Positions 34,774 to 46,154 of a stretch of DNA of 64,000 bases are shown in pieces. Within the stretch, counting starts at the first letter, position 1; each line of letters starts with the position of its first letter. Under the pieces are notes generated by a model. It was not told the DNA's origin. It was given only the letters and a program-made list of their open reading frames with translations, and searched no databases. The stretch is from Nonomuraea rhodomycinica. GTDB taxonomy: Bacteria > Actinomycetota > Actinomycetes > Streptosporangiales > Streptosporangiaceae. Position numbers and translations under genes: made by a program. The stretch lies in contig NZ_JABWGO010000005.1 in assembly GCF_013363995.1 (NCBI RefSeq), positions 328,711 through 392,710 on the forward strand. Direction: 5' to 3'.

Positions 34774-35676
34774 ATGTCCCGCTCCGGGCAGACATCTACC
34801 GTGAGACAGGCCCTCCATGATCTCGCCGCGCTCGTCGCCCGATTAGGCGTCGGCGGCATCTTCTTCGCCAACGGCTGGCACAAGCTCGAGGACGGCCTGA
34901 AGACCACCGGCACGCACTTCGCCCAGCAGGGCGCCCCCGCGCCGCGGGCGTGGGCCACGGTCACCATGCTCGCCGAGCTGATCGGCGGCGCGCTGCTCAT
35001 CGCCGGGCTGCTGGTGGCGCTGACGGGGCTGGTGCTGTTCGCCGAGGCGCTGGCCGTGTTCCTGGTGGCGCCGCCGCTCAACCCCATCACCGTGAACGAG
35101 CTGGTGCTGCTCGGCGTGGCCGCGCTGCTGCTGGCCGTCGTGGGGGCCGGCCGGGTGTCGGTGGACCACATGGTGGTGATCCGGCGGCGGGAGTCGGAGG
35201 CGGCCAGCGAGTTCGCGGCCGACACGGAGGCCGACCGGGTCATCGCCTCGCTGCGCGAGCCCGATGCCCCCGCGAGCGCTTCCGCCGGCGAGGCCGACAC
35301 GGCCCGGCCGCCCGGCACGTCGTCCGGGGTCCAGGCTCCCGGCGCGTCGTCCGCGGCCCAGGCTCCCGGCGGTGCCCACGCTCCTGGCGCGTCCGGCGGC
35401 GGGCAGGATCCCGGCGCGTCCGGCGAGCAGGGGACGGCGTCGAGCGCGACGGAGCGCACCGGACCGGCGGCCTCGGCGGCTCGCGCCCGGGCCCGTACGG
35501 ACGCGGAGAAGAGCGACCGGCAGGACACCGCGCCTCATCCACGCGCGCGCCGCCCGGCCTCCGAGCCGCCGCCGGCCGACGAGCCCCCGACGTCCCCCTC
35601 GCCCGGCGACACCCTGGTCGCGGGCCGCAAGAAACCCGCGGCACCCCGGACCCGCCGCGCCCAGCCCGACGAGTGA
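34774..35676 (+). CDS. DoxX-family membrane protein with long disordered tail
   Basis: A 300-residue protein. The first ~130 residues form the four-helix DoxX domain: LHDLAALVARLGVGGIFFANGWHKLEDGLKTTGTHF, then ELIGGALLIAGLLVALTGLVLF and ELVLLGVAALLLAVVGAGRVSVDHM. DoxX members act in quinone-linked or thiosulfate redox reactions or in membrane redox homeostasis. The remaining ~170 residues are a Pro/Ala/Gly/Glu-rich disordered tail with AQAPG/VQAPGASS repeats that ends basic (PAAPRTRRAQPDE). It is 8 bp after the exporter, with GAGGTG before the ATG. Confidence 0.85.
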   Translation: MSRSGQTSTVRQALHDLAALVARLGVGGIFFANGWHKLEDGLKTTGTHFAQQGAPAPRAWATVTMLAELIGGALLIAGLLVALTGLVLFAEALAVFLVAPPLNPITVNELVLLGVAALLLAVVGAGRVSVDHMVVIRRRESEAASEFAADTEADRVIASLREPDAPASASAGEADTARPPGTSSGVQAPGASSAAQAPGGAHAPGASGGGQDPGASGEQGTASSATERTGPAASAARARARTDAEKSDRQDTAPHPRARRPASEPPPADEPPTSPSPGDTLVAGRKKPAAPRTRRAQPDE

Positions 35677-35743
35677 CCGTCCGACGACTGACCGGCCGAC
35701 GAGTGACCGCCCCCATGTCCCGCCGACCGTCGCGCGGTGGCGC

Positions 35744-36667
35744 TCAGCGCACCGGTACGCCCGCGCGGTCGCGGGTGAGGCGGACGGCCCCCTGGCTGAG
35801 GGCGATGGACGCGAGGATCACCAGGGCGCCCACGGGCTGGTTCCAGCTCAGCCTCTCGCCCAGCACCACCACGCCGGACGCCGCCGCGAACACCGGGATC
35901 AGGTACGTCACCGTCGAGGTCGTCGTCACCCCCGCCTGGCCCTGCACCCAGTACAGCAGCAGGTAGGCCAGCCCCGTGCCGAGGCCGCCCAGCGCGATCA
36001 GGCTCCACCACACCCGGGCCGGGGCCGAGGTGTCCACCAGCGGCACGCCGGCCACCAGCGTGACCACGCCGACCTGCACGGCACCGCTGAGGAGCTGGCC
36101 GGCCGCGAGCACCACGGGCGGCTCGGGGCGGCGCCCGGTGATGAAGCGGCCCATGTAGGCGGCGCCGACGCCGTAGCAGAGCGCGGCGCCGAAGCAGGCC
36201 AGGCTACCCGCGAGCTGGCCGCCCGCCATGGGCTGCCACACACCCAGGACGACCATGACCCCGGCGAACCCGAGTCCGAGCCCGGCCACCCGGCCCGCGG
36301 TGGGCCGCTCGGCCCGCAGCAGCAGGGTGAAGGCGAGGGTGCACAGCGGCGTCGTGGCGTTCCAGATGGACGCGACCACCGAGGAGACGTACTGCTCGCC
36401 GTACGCGAAGAGCGTGAACGGGACCGTCGTCAGCACCACGGACGCGACCTGGAAGTGTCCCCACAGGCGCGGGTCGCGCGGCAGGCTTCTGCGGCTCACG
36501 GCGACCACGGCGAGGAGCGCGGCGGCGCCCAGCACCATGCGCGCGAACGACACCTGGAGCGGCCGCAGCACCTCCACGGCGACCTTGATGAAGAAGAAGC
36601 TGTTGCCCCAGATGGCCGCCAGCACCAGGAAGGCGGGCAGCCACCGTCCCGCGCCCTTGATCCCCAC
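35744..36667 (-). CDS. EamA/DMT family transporter
   Basis: A 307-residue membrane protein with ten predicted helices in two EamA repeats (helices in LPAFLVLAAIWGNSFFFIKVAVEVL and in CFGAALCYGVGAAYMGRF). The usual closing TYLIPVFAAASGVVVLGERLSWNQPVGALVILASIAL is present. Members export amino acids or metabolites; the substrate is unknown. The GTG at 36667 lies six bases after GGAGG; longer reading to upstream codons lacks homology. The gap 36668-36808 before it holds no gene. Confidence 0.88.
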   Translation of the reverse strand: MGIKGAGRWLPAFLVLAAIWGNSFFFIKVAVEVLRPLQVSFARMVLGAAALLAVVAVSRRSLPRDPRLWGHFQVASVVLTTVPFTLFAYGEQYVSSVVASIWNATTPLCTLAFTLLLRAERPTAGRVAGLGLGFAGVMVVLGVWQPMAGGQLAGSLACFGAALCYGVGAAYMGRFITGRRPEPPVVLAAGQLLSGAVQVGVVTLVAGVPLVDTSAPARVWWSLIALGGLGTGLAYLLLYWVQGQAGVTTTSTVTYLIPVFAAASGVVVLGERLSWNQPVGALVILASIALSQGAVRLTRDRAGVPVR

Positions 36668-36808
36668 CCTTGCCTCCTGTCGGTGAACTCCGAGGAGCGT
36701 AGCGGCCGGCACGGGCCAAGGATGTAGGGATATTTCCGTATTTGCCGCCTCAGATTCGTGCCGCCTCAGCGCGATCCCCGCCCCGAGGAGTCGATCAAGG
36801 TACTGGAG

Positions 36809-38212
36809 TCACAGCTCGAAGCGGGCGACGCGGCGGAGCTTGTTCATCGCGTCGAGGGCGGCCACCTTGTACGACTCGGCCAGCGTCGGGTAGTTGAAGA
36901 CCGCGTCCACCAGGTAGTCGATCGTGCCGGCGCAGCCCATGACCGCCTGGCCGATGTGCAGCAGCTCGGTGGCGCCCGTGCCGAAGACGTGCACGCCCAG
37001 CAGCGAGCGGTCCTCGGGCGAGACCAGCAGCTTGAGCATGCCGTACGTGTCGCCGATGATCTGCCCGCGGGCCAGCTCGCGGTAGCGCGAGATGCCCACC
37101 TCGAACGGCACCTGCGCCTTGGTCAGCTCGTCCTCGGTGCGGCCGATGAAGGAGATCTCCGGGATCGTGTAGATGCCGATCGGCTGGAGATGGTGGATCC
37201 CGGCCAGCGGCTCGGCGCAGGCGTGGTGGGCGGCGATGCGGCCCTGCTCCATCGAGGTGGCCGCCAGCGACGGGAACCCGATGACGTCGCCCACCGCGTA
37301 GATGTGCGGCACGGCCGTGCGGTAGTGCTCGTCCACCCGGATGCGGCCGCGGTCGTCGGCCGACAGGCCGGCCAGCTCCAGGCCCAGGCCGTCGGTCATG
37401 CCCTGGCGCCCGGCCGAGTACATCACGGTCTCGGCCGGGATCTTCTTGCCGCTCTCCAGCAGCGCCAGCGCTCCCCTGGGCCGGCGCTCCACGGCCGCGA
37501 CCGACTCGCCGAAGCGGAACGTGACCGCCAGGTCGCGCAGGTGGTACTTCAGCGCCTCGACGATCTCCAGGTCGCAGAAGTCCAGCATCCGCTCGCGCCG
37601 CTCGACGACCGTGACCTTGGTGCCGAGGGCGGCGAACATGGACGCGTACTCGATGCCGATGACCCCGGCGCCCACGACGACGAGCGAGCCGGGGACCGCC
37701 GCGAGGTTGAGGATGCCGTCGGAGTCGATGATGGTCTGCTCGTCGAACTCGACGGAGCCGGGGCGGGCCGGCCGGGTGCCGGTCGCGATGATGATCTTCT
37801 CAGCGGTGATCTTCACGTCGCGGCCCTGCTCGTCGAGCACGTCCAGGGTGTGCGGGTCGACGAAGCGCGCCGTGCCGGGCAGCACGGCGACGTGGTTGCG
37901 CGCGAGCTGGCTGCGGATCACGTCGATCTCGCGGCCGATGACGTGCTGGGTGCGGATGCCCAGGTCGCCCACCGTGATCTCGTCCTTGACCCGGTAGCTC
38001 TGGCCGTACATCTCGCGCTGGTTGAGACCCGTGAGATAGAGGACGGCCTCGCGCAGGGTCTTGGACGGGATCGTGCCCGTGTTGATGCAGACGCCGCCGA
38101 TCATGTTGCGGCGCTCGATGACGGCGACCCGCTTCTCGAGCTTGGCGGCGGCGATGGCCGCCTTCTGCCCGCCGGGTCCGGAGCCTATGACGGCTACGTC
38201 GAAGTCGGCCAC
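36809..38212 (-). CDS. sthA: Soluble pyridine nucleotide transhydrogenase
   Basis: A 467-residue flavoprotein (E. coli SthA has 466) that transfers hydride between NADH and NADPH. It has the FAD-binding GSGPGG at 10-15 and the family block GGVCINTGTIPSKTLREAVLYLTG at 39-62. Only one Cys (C42) is in this block, as in SthA and unlike the CxxxxC of lipoamide dehydrogenases. The NAD(P)-binding GAGVIG is at 181-186, and a C-terminal dimerisation domain ends YPTLAESYKVAALDAMNKL. GTG 38212 has no Shine-Dalgarno but a GACACT six bases upstream, so a leaderless start is likely. Confidence 0.95.
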   Translation of the reverse strand: MADFDVAVIGSGPGGQKAAIAAAKLEKRVAVIERRNMIGGVCINTGTIPSKTLREAVLYLTGLNQREMYGQSYRVKDEITVGDLGIRTQHVIGREIDVIRSQLARNHVAVLPGTARFVDPHTLDVLDEQGRDVKITAEKIIIATGTRPARPGSVEFDEQTIIDSDGILNLAAVPGSLVVVGAGVIGIEYASMFAALGTKVTVVERRERMLDFCDLEIVEALKYHLRDLAVTFRFGESVAAVERRPRGALALLESGKKIPAETVMYSAGRQGMTDGLGLELAGLSADDRGRIRVDEHYRTAVPHIYAVGDVIGFPSLAATSMEQGRIAAHHACAEPLAGIHHLQPIGIYTIPEISFIGRTEDELTKAQVPFEVGISRYRELARGQIIGDTYGMLKLLVSPEDRSLLGVHVFGTGATELLHIGQAVMGCAGTIDYLVDAVFNYPTLAESYKVAALDAMNKLRRVARFEL

Positions 38213-38218
38213 ACGTCC

Positions 38219-38224
38219 AGTGTC
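38219..38224 (-). promoter_or_regulatory. -10-like hexamer for a leaderless sthA mRNA
   Basis: GACACT on the minus strand, six bases before the sthA GTG. Confidence 0.35.
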
Positions 38225-38271
38225 TCCCCCACGGGCCGTTCCCGCCATGGGCGGACGGACGGCACCGGCGC

Positions 38272-38523
38272 TCAGCCGGACATGCCGGCCATCACCCGGT
38301 CCACGATCCCGTCGCTGCCCTCCTGGCGGGCGCAGTGGGCGCAGCAGTACCAGTGCTCGCCCGCCTGGACGCCGTGCCCGATGACACGGGCCCCGCAGTG
38401 CTCGCAGATCGGCGCCATGGCGTGGATCGCGCACTGGAAGGAGTCGAAGGTGTGCACGGCTCCCTGGGCGTGCACCTCGAAGGCCATGTCGTAGTCGTTG
38501 CCGCAGGTCTCGCAGACGGCCAT
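38272..38523 (-). CDS. Cys-rich small zinc-binding (metallothionein-like) protein
   Basis: An 83-residue protein with two CxxC pairs and a CCxxC: C4/C7 (CETC), C31, C40/C43 (CEHC), C60, C61 and C64, plus His at 24, 34, 50, 57 and 63. The segment HTFDSFQCAIHAMAPICEHCGARVIGHG occurs in small actinobacterial proteins of unproven role and resembles bacterial metallothionein or zinc-ribbon pairs. It should bind one or two zinc ions. GAGGGG precedes the ATG. It lies upstream of sthA on the same strand, separated by 59 bp, and could share its transcript. Confidence 0.75.
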   Translation of the reverse strand: MAVCETCGNDYDMAFEVHAQGAVHTFDSFQCAIHAMAPICEHCGARVIGHGVQAGEHWYCCAHCARQEGSDGIVDRVMAGMSG

Positions 38524-38630
38524 GGTGGTCCCCCTCACGCTGTCACCGGTACGCCGCAGGGACATACCCCGCCGAATGCCACTGTTGCCCCAACGAACCG
38601 CCATATTCCCCCGGCATGCCCGGCGCCCGG

Positions 38631-39743
38631 TCAGCGGGCGACGGCGGCGCGGGCCAGCAGCGGGAGAGCGAGCAGGGCCAGGGCCGAGAGGGCGGCCGGC
38701 AGGCCGAGCCAGGCGGCGAGCCCCGCCACGAGCGGCGGGCTGATCACGAACGCGGTGTACGACACGACGGAGACCCCTGACACGAGCGCCCCGCTCGGGT
38801 CGTCGGCCGCGGCCCGGCTCAGGATGGCCGGCACCAGCGGCCCCAGGGCGAGCCCGGTGAGGGCGAACCCGGCCAGCGACACCGGCACGGATTCCGTCGG
38901 CCCGCCCCAGCCCGCGAGGGCGATCCCCGCTCCCCCGCCCAGTCCGGCGACCAGGTAGAGGGCGCGCCGCGGCAGGCGGGGCAGGGCCTGCGCGGCCAGG
39001 CGGCCCACGGTCAGCGCCCCCATGTACACGGCCGGGGCCGCGCTCGCGGCCAGCGCCGAGGCGGCCCGGTAGTCCTCCAGCAGCAGCACCGACCACTGCT
39101 CCACCGCGTTCTCGATGACGAGCGCGCACGCCGTCAGCCCGCCCAGCAGGGCCGCCGCGCGCCACCGCCGCCGCCCGCCGGACGTACCCGCGCCGACGGC
39201 GCCGCGTCCGAGCGGCAGGAGGAGCAGCGACGCCGAGGCGGCGAGCACGAGGGCGCCCAGCGCCGCGAGCACCGCCGTGGTGCCGAGGCCGAGCTGGCGG
39301 GCCAGCCCGGTGGCGGGGGCGGCCAGGATGACCCCGAGGGGGAAGGCGGCGTGGACCGGCTGGAACAGCCGCCGCCCGGTCTCCCGCTCCGCCCTCCCGG
39401 TGGCCAGGTTGAGGGCGACGTCCAGCGCGCCGCTGGCCGCGCCGAGGACGAGCAGGCCCGCGCCCAGGGCCACGAGCGACGAGGTCCAGCCGACGGCGGC
39501 GACGCTGAGGCCGAACGCGGCGCAGGCGAGCAGGAGGGCGTCGCGCTCGCGCCCGCGGGCGAGCCTGCCGGTCACGGCCATCGCCGGGATCGCCCCCACC
39601 GGCACCGCCGCCAGGACCGCGCCGAGGTCGGCGGTGGAGGCCCCGAGCTGGTCCTTCACCGCGGGCAGCAGGGCCGACCAGGCTCCCCAGAACACGCCCC
39701 ACGCACCGCAGACCAGGATGAGCGGAAAGCCCCGATATTTCAC
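38631..39743 (-). CDS. MFS transporter (YbjJ-like sugar/drug family)
   Basis: A 370-residue membrane protein with 11-12 predicted helices, shorter than most MFS proteins. It matches the YbjJ/FucP-like group: LILVCGAWGVFWGAWSALLPAVKDQLGASTADLGAVLAA at the start, GAASGALDVALNLATGRAERETGRRLFQPVHAAFPLG (the N-A-x-x-x-E region), and GLALGPLVPAILSRAAADDPSG. GTG 39743 has GAGGGGGA before it; an upstream in-frame ATG would add a poor N-terminus. It starts 67 bp from the divergent secreted protein gene. Confidence 0.85.
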   Translation of the reverse strand: MKYRGFPLILVCGAWGVFWGAWSALLPAVKDQLGASTADLGAVLAAVPVGAIPAMAVTGRLARGRERDALLLACAAFGLSVAAVGWTSSLVALGAGLLVLGAASGALDVALNLATGRAERETGRRLFQPVHAAFPLGVILAAPATGLARQLGLGTTAVLAALGALVLAASASLLLLPLGRGAVGAGTSGGRRRWRAAALLGGLTACALVIENAVEQWSVLLLEDYRAASALAASAAPAVYMGALTVGRLAAQALPRLPRRALYLVAGLGGGAGIALAGWGGPTESVPVSLAGFALTGLALGPLVPAILSRAAADDPSGALVSGVSVVSYTAFVISPPLVAGLAAWLGLPAALSALALLALPLLARAAVAR

Positions 39744-39810
39744 GAATCCCCCTCGCGCTGCTGTCAAGCCATGGTAAAGATCGACGATGTTGTTCGACGA
39801 AGGGAACCTC

Positions 39811-40256
39811 GTGCTCAAGCGTACGATCGTCGCGGTCGGTCTCGTCGCCGCCGGGATCGCCGCCGTCCCCGCCCCCGCCTACGCCGCGTCGGCGGCCTAC
39901 ACGCCCGAGCGCGTGTGCGGGTCCGGATTCCACCGCGTCAAGGACGGCCACCGGGCCATGAAGACGCGCGACGGGGCGGTGTTCGGGCACGTCTACCTCA
40001 TGTACAGCAAGAGCAGCGGCGAGAACTGCGTGGCCGCGATCAAGACCCGCTTCACCGGGACGCGCACGCTCACCGGCGCCTCCCTGGAGGTGCGCGGCGG
40101 CGGCCGGTCCGAGGACGTGCAGAAGTACCAGTTCTACGCCGAGACCGGCCACGTGGACGGCAGCTGGAAGTGCGTGAAGTACGAGGGCTGGACCCGCACC
40201 CCGGACAACCGGGTCGAGGCGTGGGGCGGCCGCAAGTCGTGGGGCAACTGCCAGGG

Positions 40257-40260
<4 letters not shown>
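39811..40260 (+). CDS. Secreted spore-associated protein A-like protein
   Basis: A 149-residue exported protein. The signal peptide is LKRTIVAVGLVAAGIAAVPAPAYA with cleavage expected near residue 25. The mature part (CGSGFHRVKDGHRAMK..GAVFGHVYLMYSKSSGENCVAAIKTRF) matches the SapA-like family of actinobacteria, with four Cys that can form two disulfides. Streptomyces SapA is found on spores and aerial hyphae; a surface role here is inference. The GTG follows GAAGGGA, and an upstream ATG at 39787 would precede the signal peptide with non-typical residues. Its stop codon shares CTAG with the stop of the convergent kinase gene. Confidence 0.8.
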
Positions 40261-43751
<3,491 letters not shown>

Positions 43752-43811
43752 GGCGGGTTAGATGCCGCACCCCGGCGGCTGGTTGCCGCCGCCCGAAAAA
43801 AGATCCAACCA

Positions 43812-43839
43812 ATCGGGCGAGGCGTGCATCTCACCCGAT
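43812..43839. promoter_or_regulatory. Imperfect inverted repeat between kinase and lectin genes
   Basis: ATCGGGCGAG (43812) pairs with CTCACCCGAT (43830) with one mismatch and an eight-base loop. It lies in the 153-bp divergent gap and may be a shared operator. Confidence 0.4.
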
Positions 43840-43904
43840 CGACACGTACTTCACCAACATCGCGAGATCCGCGGACATCGCGGGCATCACGGAAGGAGCT
43901 CCTC

Positions 43905-44411
43905 GTGCTCACCTCCCCTCGGCGCATCCTGGCCCTCACCGCGGCGGCGGCCGCGGCCCTGTCCCTCACGGCCCTGCCCGCCTCCGCGTCCTCCGCGTCC
44001 TCCTCGGCCTCCTCGGCCTCCGCCGGCTCCCGGCTCGCGAACGCCGCCACCGGCATGTGCCTGGCGGTCGGCCGCAGCGAGGTACGGGCCGGCAAGAAGG
44101 TCATCCAGTGGCCGTGCTCGAACAACAAGGACCAGAAGTGGATCTATCACCACGGACGGCTCACGAACGCCAAGACCGGCATGTGCCTGGCCGTCCCGCG
44201 CGCCTCGGCCCGCAAGGCGGAGGGCGTGATCCAGTGGCCGTGCACCGACGGCGGCTCGGAGCAGGAGTGGGCCTACGACGGCATGCAGCGCATGCGCAAC
44301 CAGGCGACCGGCATGTGCCTGGCCGTCGGCAAGGCCGAGCGGCGCAAGGGCAAGGTCGTCATCCAGTGGCCGTGCGGCGACCAGACCGACCAGGTGTGGC
44401 TGCGCCGGTAG
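43905..44411 (+). CDS. Secreted ricin-type beta-trefoil lectin-like protein
   Basis: A 168-residue exported protein that consists of a signal peptide (RRILALTAAAAAALSLTALPASA), a short Ser/Ala linker and one ricin-B trefoil. Three similar subdomains each show TGMCLAV..VIQWPC..Q-x-W (QKW, QEW, QVW), so all three sugar-binding repeats are recognisable, and the six Cys can form one disulfide per repeat. It has no catalytic domain, so it likely binds carbohydrate on the cell surface or in the medium. GTG 43905 has a GGAAGGAG upstream. It is divergent from the kinase gene. Confidence 0.88.
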   Translation: MLTSPRRILALTAAAAAALSLTALPASASSASSSASSASAGSRLANAATGMCLAVGRSEVRAGKKVIQWPCSNNKDQKWIYHHGRLTNAKTGMCLAVPRASARKAEGVIQWPCTDGGSEQEWAYDGMQRMRNQATGMCLAVGKAERRKGKVVIQWPCGDQTDQVWLRR

Positions 44412-44442
44412 AAATACGTGGAACGCGCAGGTGACCCCGCGC

Positions 44443-44448
44443 TAGGTT
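44443..44448 (+). promoter_or_regulatory. -10-like hexamer before small ORFs
   Basis: TAGGTT lies seven bases before the ATG at 44456, in the same arrangement as the leaderless starts elsewhere in the window. Confidence 0.35.
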
Positions 44449-44455
44449 GTCCGGC

Positions 44456-44530
44456 ATGGCGGGCTCCGGGCCCGCCGGGCCGCGCGGGCGCGGCGCCCGT
44501 ACGTCCGGGCATTCGGGAGGCTCACCATGA
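44456..44530 (+). CDS. Possible leaderless 24-residue ORF coupled to the next small ORF
   Basis: The frame MAGSGPAGPRGRGARTSGHSGGSP starts seven bases after a TAGGTT hexamer and ends with TGA inside ATGA at 44527-44530, which is the start of the next small ORF. The Gly/Arg-rich sequence matches nothing known to me, so it may be only a coupling leader or chance. The inner part folds into a GC hairpin. Confidence 0.25.
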   Translation: MAGSGPAGPRGRGARTSGHSGGSP

Positions 44531-44625
44531 GGCGCATCAGGATCACCAGACCGCCGAAGCGGCGTCCGGACCCCCACGCGGACCTGGACCTGCGCTCACC
44601 CTCGGGTCGCCGGCTCCCCTACTGA
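44527..44625 (+). CDS. Small basic 32-residue ORF
   Basis: MRRIRITRPPKRRPDPHADL... opens with ATG seven bases after a strong GGGAGG and ends LRSPSGRRLPY at TGA. It is highly basic and Pro-rich with no hydrophobic segment. Its layout (RRP-x-P...DL-LR...GR) resembles the 56-residue ORF that starts 126 bp downstream, suggesting a related pair. No family is recognised. The strong RBS is the main evidence. Confidence 0.45.
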   Translation: MRRIRITRPPKRRPDPHADLDLRSPSGRRLPY

Positions 44626-44751
44626 GCGGGCGGCCGGCGGTTCCTCCGGGGCAACCCGAAAATGATTTCCCCGCCGAACCGTTTCTTACACCGCGCTTAC
44701 CGGTGTTTCTGTAGTTAAATTAGATAACAGGAACATCACGGGGGGCTCGGC

Positions 44752-44922
44752 ATGAAGAGGCTAGCGGTGGTGCCGCCGCACATCGTCCGGCACAAGGTGC
44801 GCGACATCCGCACGGCGGACCGGCGCAGGCCGTCGCCGCCCGACCCGAAGGTGGTCGACCTGCGCGCCTACGCCGGCCGCAACGTGATCCGCTTCCCCGG
44901 CGGCCCGACCCCGGCCGCCTGA
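44752..44922 (+). CDS. Small basic 56-residue ORF
   Basis: MKRLAVVPPHIVRHKVRDIR is followed by TADRRRPSPPDPKVVDLRAY and then AGRNVIRFPGGPTPAA. The ATG follows GGGGGG at about seven bases, and an AT-rich stretch (GTAGTTAAATTAGATAAC, 44711-44728) upstream is a plausible promoter in this GC-rich setting. The protein is basic, without signal peptide or membrane helix. It shares RRP-x-P, D-L-R and GR with the 32-residue ORF. The function is unknown. It ends nine bases before the convergent PPOX gene stop. Confidence 0.5.
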   Translation: MKRLAVVPPHIVRHKVRDIRTADRRRPSPPDPKVVDLRAYAGRNVIRFPGGPTPAA

Positions 44923-44931
44923 CGGCCCGGG

Positions 44932-45552
44932 TCAGCCGTAGAGCCTCTTGGCGTACGACTCGCCGTAGTACTGCTCGAGCTGTTCGAGCGACTCCTCGAC
45001 TGCCTGCACGTCCTTGACGAGGCGGGCGTGCGAGGGCAGGGTCTCGGGCTGCCACGAGTCGGGCTTCCACAGCGCCGAGCGCAGGAACGCCTTGGCGCAG
45101 TGGAAGAAGATCTGGTCGATCTCCACCACGAGGGCCAGGTGCGGGCGGTGGCCCTTGACGACCATCTCGTCGAAGAACGGGGCCTCGCGGACCAGGCGGG
45201 CGCGGCCGTTGATCCGCAGGGTCTCGTTGCGGCCCGGGACGAGGAAGATCAGGCCGACGTGCGGGTTGGTCAGGACGTTGCGGAACCCGTCGGCCCGCCG
45301 GTTGCCCGGCCGATCGGGGATGGCGATGGTGGTGTCGTCGAGGACGTGGACGAACCCGGCCGGGTCGCCCTTGGGCGAGACGTCACAGGATCCGTCGGCG
45401 CCCGAGGTGGCGATCAGGCAGAACGGCGACGCGGCCAGCCACTGCCGGTCGCGCTCGTGCAGGCGCGCCCTCTCCTTGGTGGCGGCCCGCGGCATCACGT
45501 CACCGAGCAGCTCGCGCAGCTCGGACTCGGAGGTGATCTCGACCCAGCTCAT
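44932..45552 (-). CDS. PPOX-class FMN-dependent flavoprotein (MSMEG_1061 type)
   Basis: A 206-residue split-barrel protein of the pyridoxamine-5'-phosphate-oxidase superfamily. Motifs are FCLIATSGADGSCDVSPKGDPAGFVHVLDDTTIAIPDRPGNRRADGFRNVLTNPHVGLIFLVPGRNETLRINGRARLV, which is diagnostic of the MSMEG_1061 group, and the C-terminal IDQIFFHCAKAFLRSALW. Members bind FMN and probably act as small-molecule reductases or oxidases; the substrate is unknown. AAGGGAG precedes the ATG. It is next to the HxlR gene on the same strand (33 bp). Confidence 0.9.
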   Translation of the reverse strand: MSWVEITSESELRELLGDVMPRAATKERARLHERDRQWLAASPFCLIATSGADGSCDVSPKGDPAGFVHVLDDTTIAIPDRPGNRRADGFRNVLTNPHVGLIFLVPGRNETLRINGRARLVREAPFFDEMVVKGHRPHLALVVEIDQIFFHCAKAFLRSALWKPDSWQPETLPSHARLVKDVQAVEESLEQLEQYYGESYAKRLYG

Positions 45553-45585
45553 GCGATCTCCCTTCGGGGGTCCGCATGAATCTTG

Positions 45586-46107
45586 TCATGGGAGCGGCTC
45601 CAGCAGCCGGTGGGGTTCGCGCAGGGCCACGCTGACCGGGTCGCTCCGGTCGTCGGCCAGGCCGGGGCCGGGGCGCACCTCGATCCGCTCGGGCGGCAGG
45701 TGCGCGGCCCCGCAGCCGGTGCAGGAGGCGGTGGCGTCGATCCGGCCGCCGCAGTCCACGTGCGAGAACACCCGGCGGGCGCCGCGGCGGCTCAGGTGGC
45801 GCTCGCCCCACTGACCCAGGGCCAGCAGGGGCAGCCAGAGTTCGCGGCCCATCGCGGTCGGCACGTACTCGTCGCGGGGCGGGCTGTCCTGGTAGCGCCG
45901 CCGCTCCAGCACGCCGGCCTCGACCAGCGTGGCCAGCCGCTGTGACAGCACCGCCCGCGGGATGTCGAGGTGGGCCAGGAAGTCGCCGTAGCGGCGCACG
46001 CCGTAGAGCGCGTCGCGCACCACCAGCATGGTCCACCGCTCGCCGACCAGCTCCAGGGTCCGGGCCAGGGAGCAGTCCTGGCCGTCGTAGTTCTTGCCGA
46101 GCGCCAT
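45586..46107 (-). CDS. HxlR-family transcriptional regulator
   Basis: A 173-residue regulator: LGKNYDGQDCSLARTLELVGERWTMLVVRDALYGVRRYGDFLAHLDIPRAVLSQRLATLVEAGVLERRRYQDSPPRDEYVPTAMG is a canonical HxlR winged helix, with the redox/effector-relevant Cys near the N-terminus (C12 in DCSLA). The C-terminus adds CGGRIDATASCTGCGAAHLP, a Cys-rich zinc-finger-like tail seen in some members. It is divergent from an MFS exporter and two copies of a GTTCA-N5-TGAAC element cover both promoters. I chose ATG 46107 with a -10-like TAGGAT seven bases upstream over ATG 46116. It probably represses itself and the exporter. Confidence 0.9.
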   Translation of the reverse strand: MALGKNYDGQDCSLARTLELVGERWTMLVVRDALYGVRRYGDFLAHLDIPRAVLSQRLATLVEAGVLERRRYQDSPPRDEYVPTAMGRELWLPLLALGQWGERHLSRRGARRVFSHVDCGGRIDATASCTGCGAAHLPPERIEVRPGPGLADDRSDPVSVALREPHRLLEPLP

Positions 46108-46114
46108 GGACCCC

Positions 46115-46120
46115 ATCCTA
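46115..46120 (-). promoter_or_regulatory. -10-like hexamer for a leaderless HxlR mRNA
   Basis: TAGGAT on the minus strand, seven bases from the ATG at 46107 and directly beside the first operator copy. Confidence 0.5.
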
Positions 46121-46135
46121 GTTCATTCACTGAAC
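46121..46135. promoter_or_regulatory. Operator copy 1 of the HxlR/exporter pair
   Basis: GTTCATTCACTGAAC is an inverted repeat GTTCA-N5-TGAAC. It sits between the two divergent -10 elements, inside the -35/spacer zone of the exporter promoter. Confidence 0.75.
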
Positions 46136-46140
46136 CGTGG

Positions 46141-46146
46141 TAGCGT
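46141..46146 (+). promoter_or_regulatory. -10-like hexamer for a leaderless exporter mRNA
   Basis: TAGCGT lies eight bases before the exporter ATG at 46155, which has no Shine-Dalgarno. Confidence 0.4.
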
Positions 46147-46154
46147 GCGCAGCC

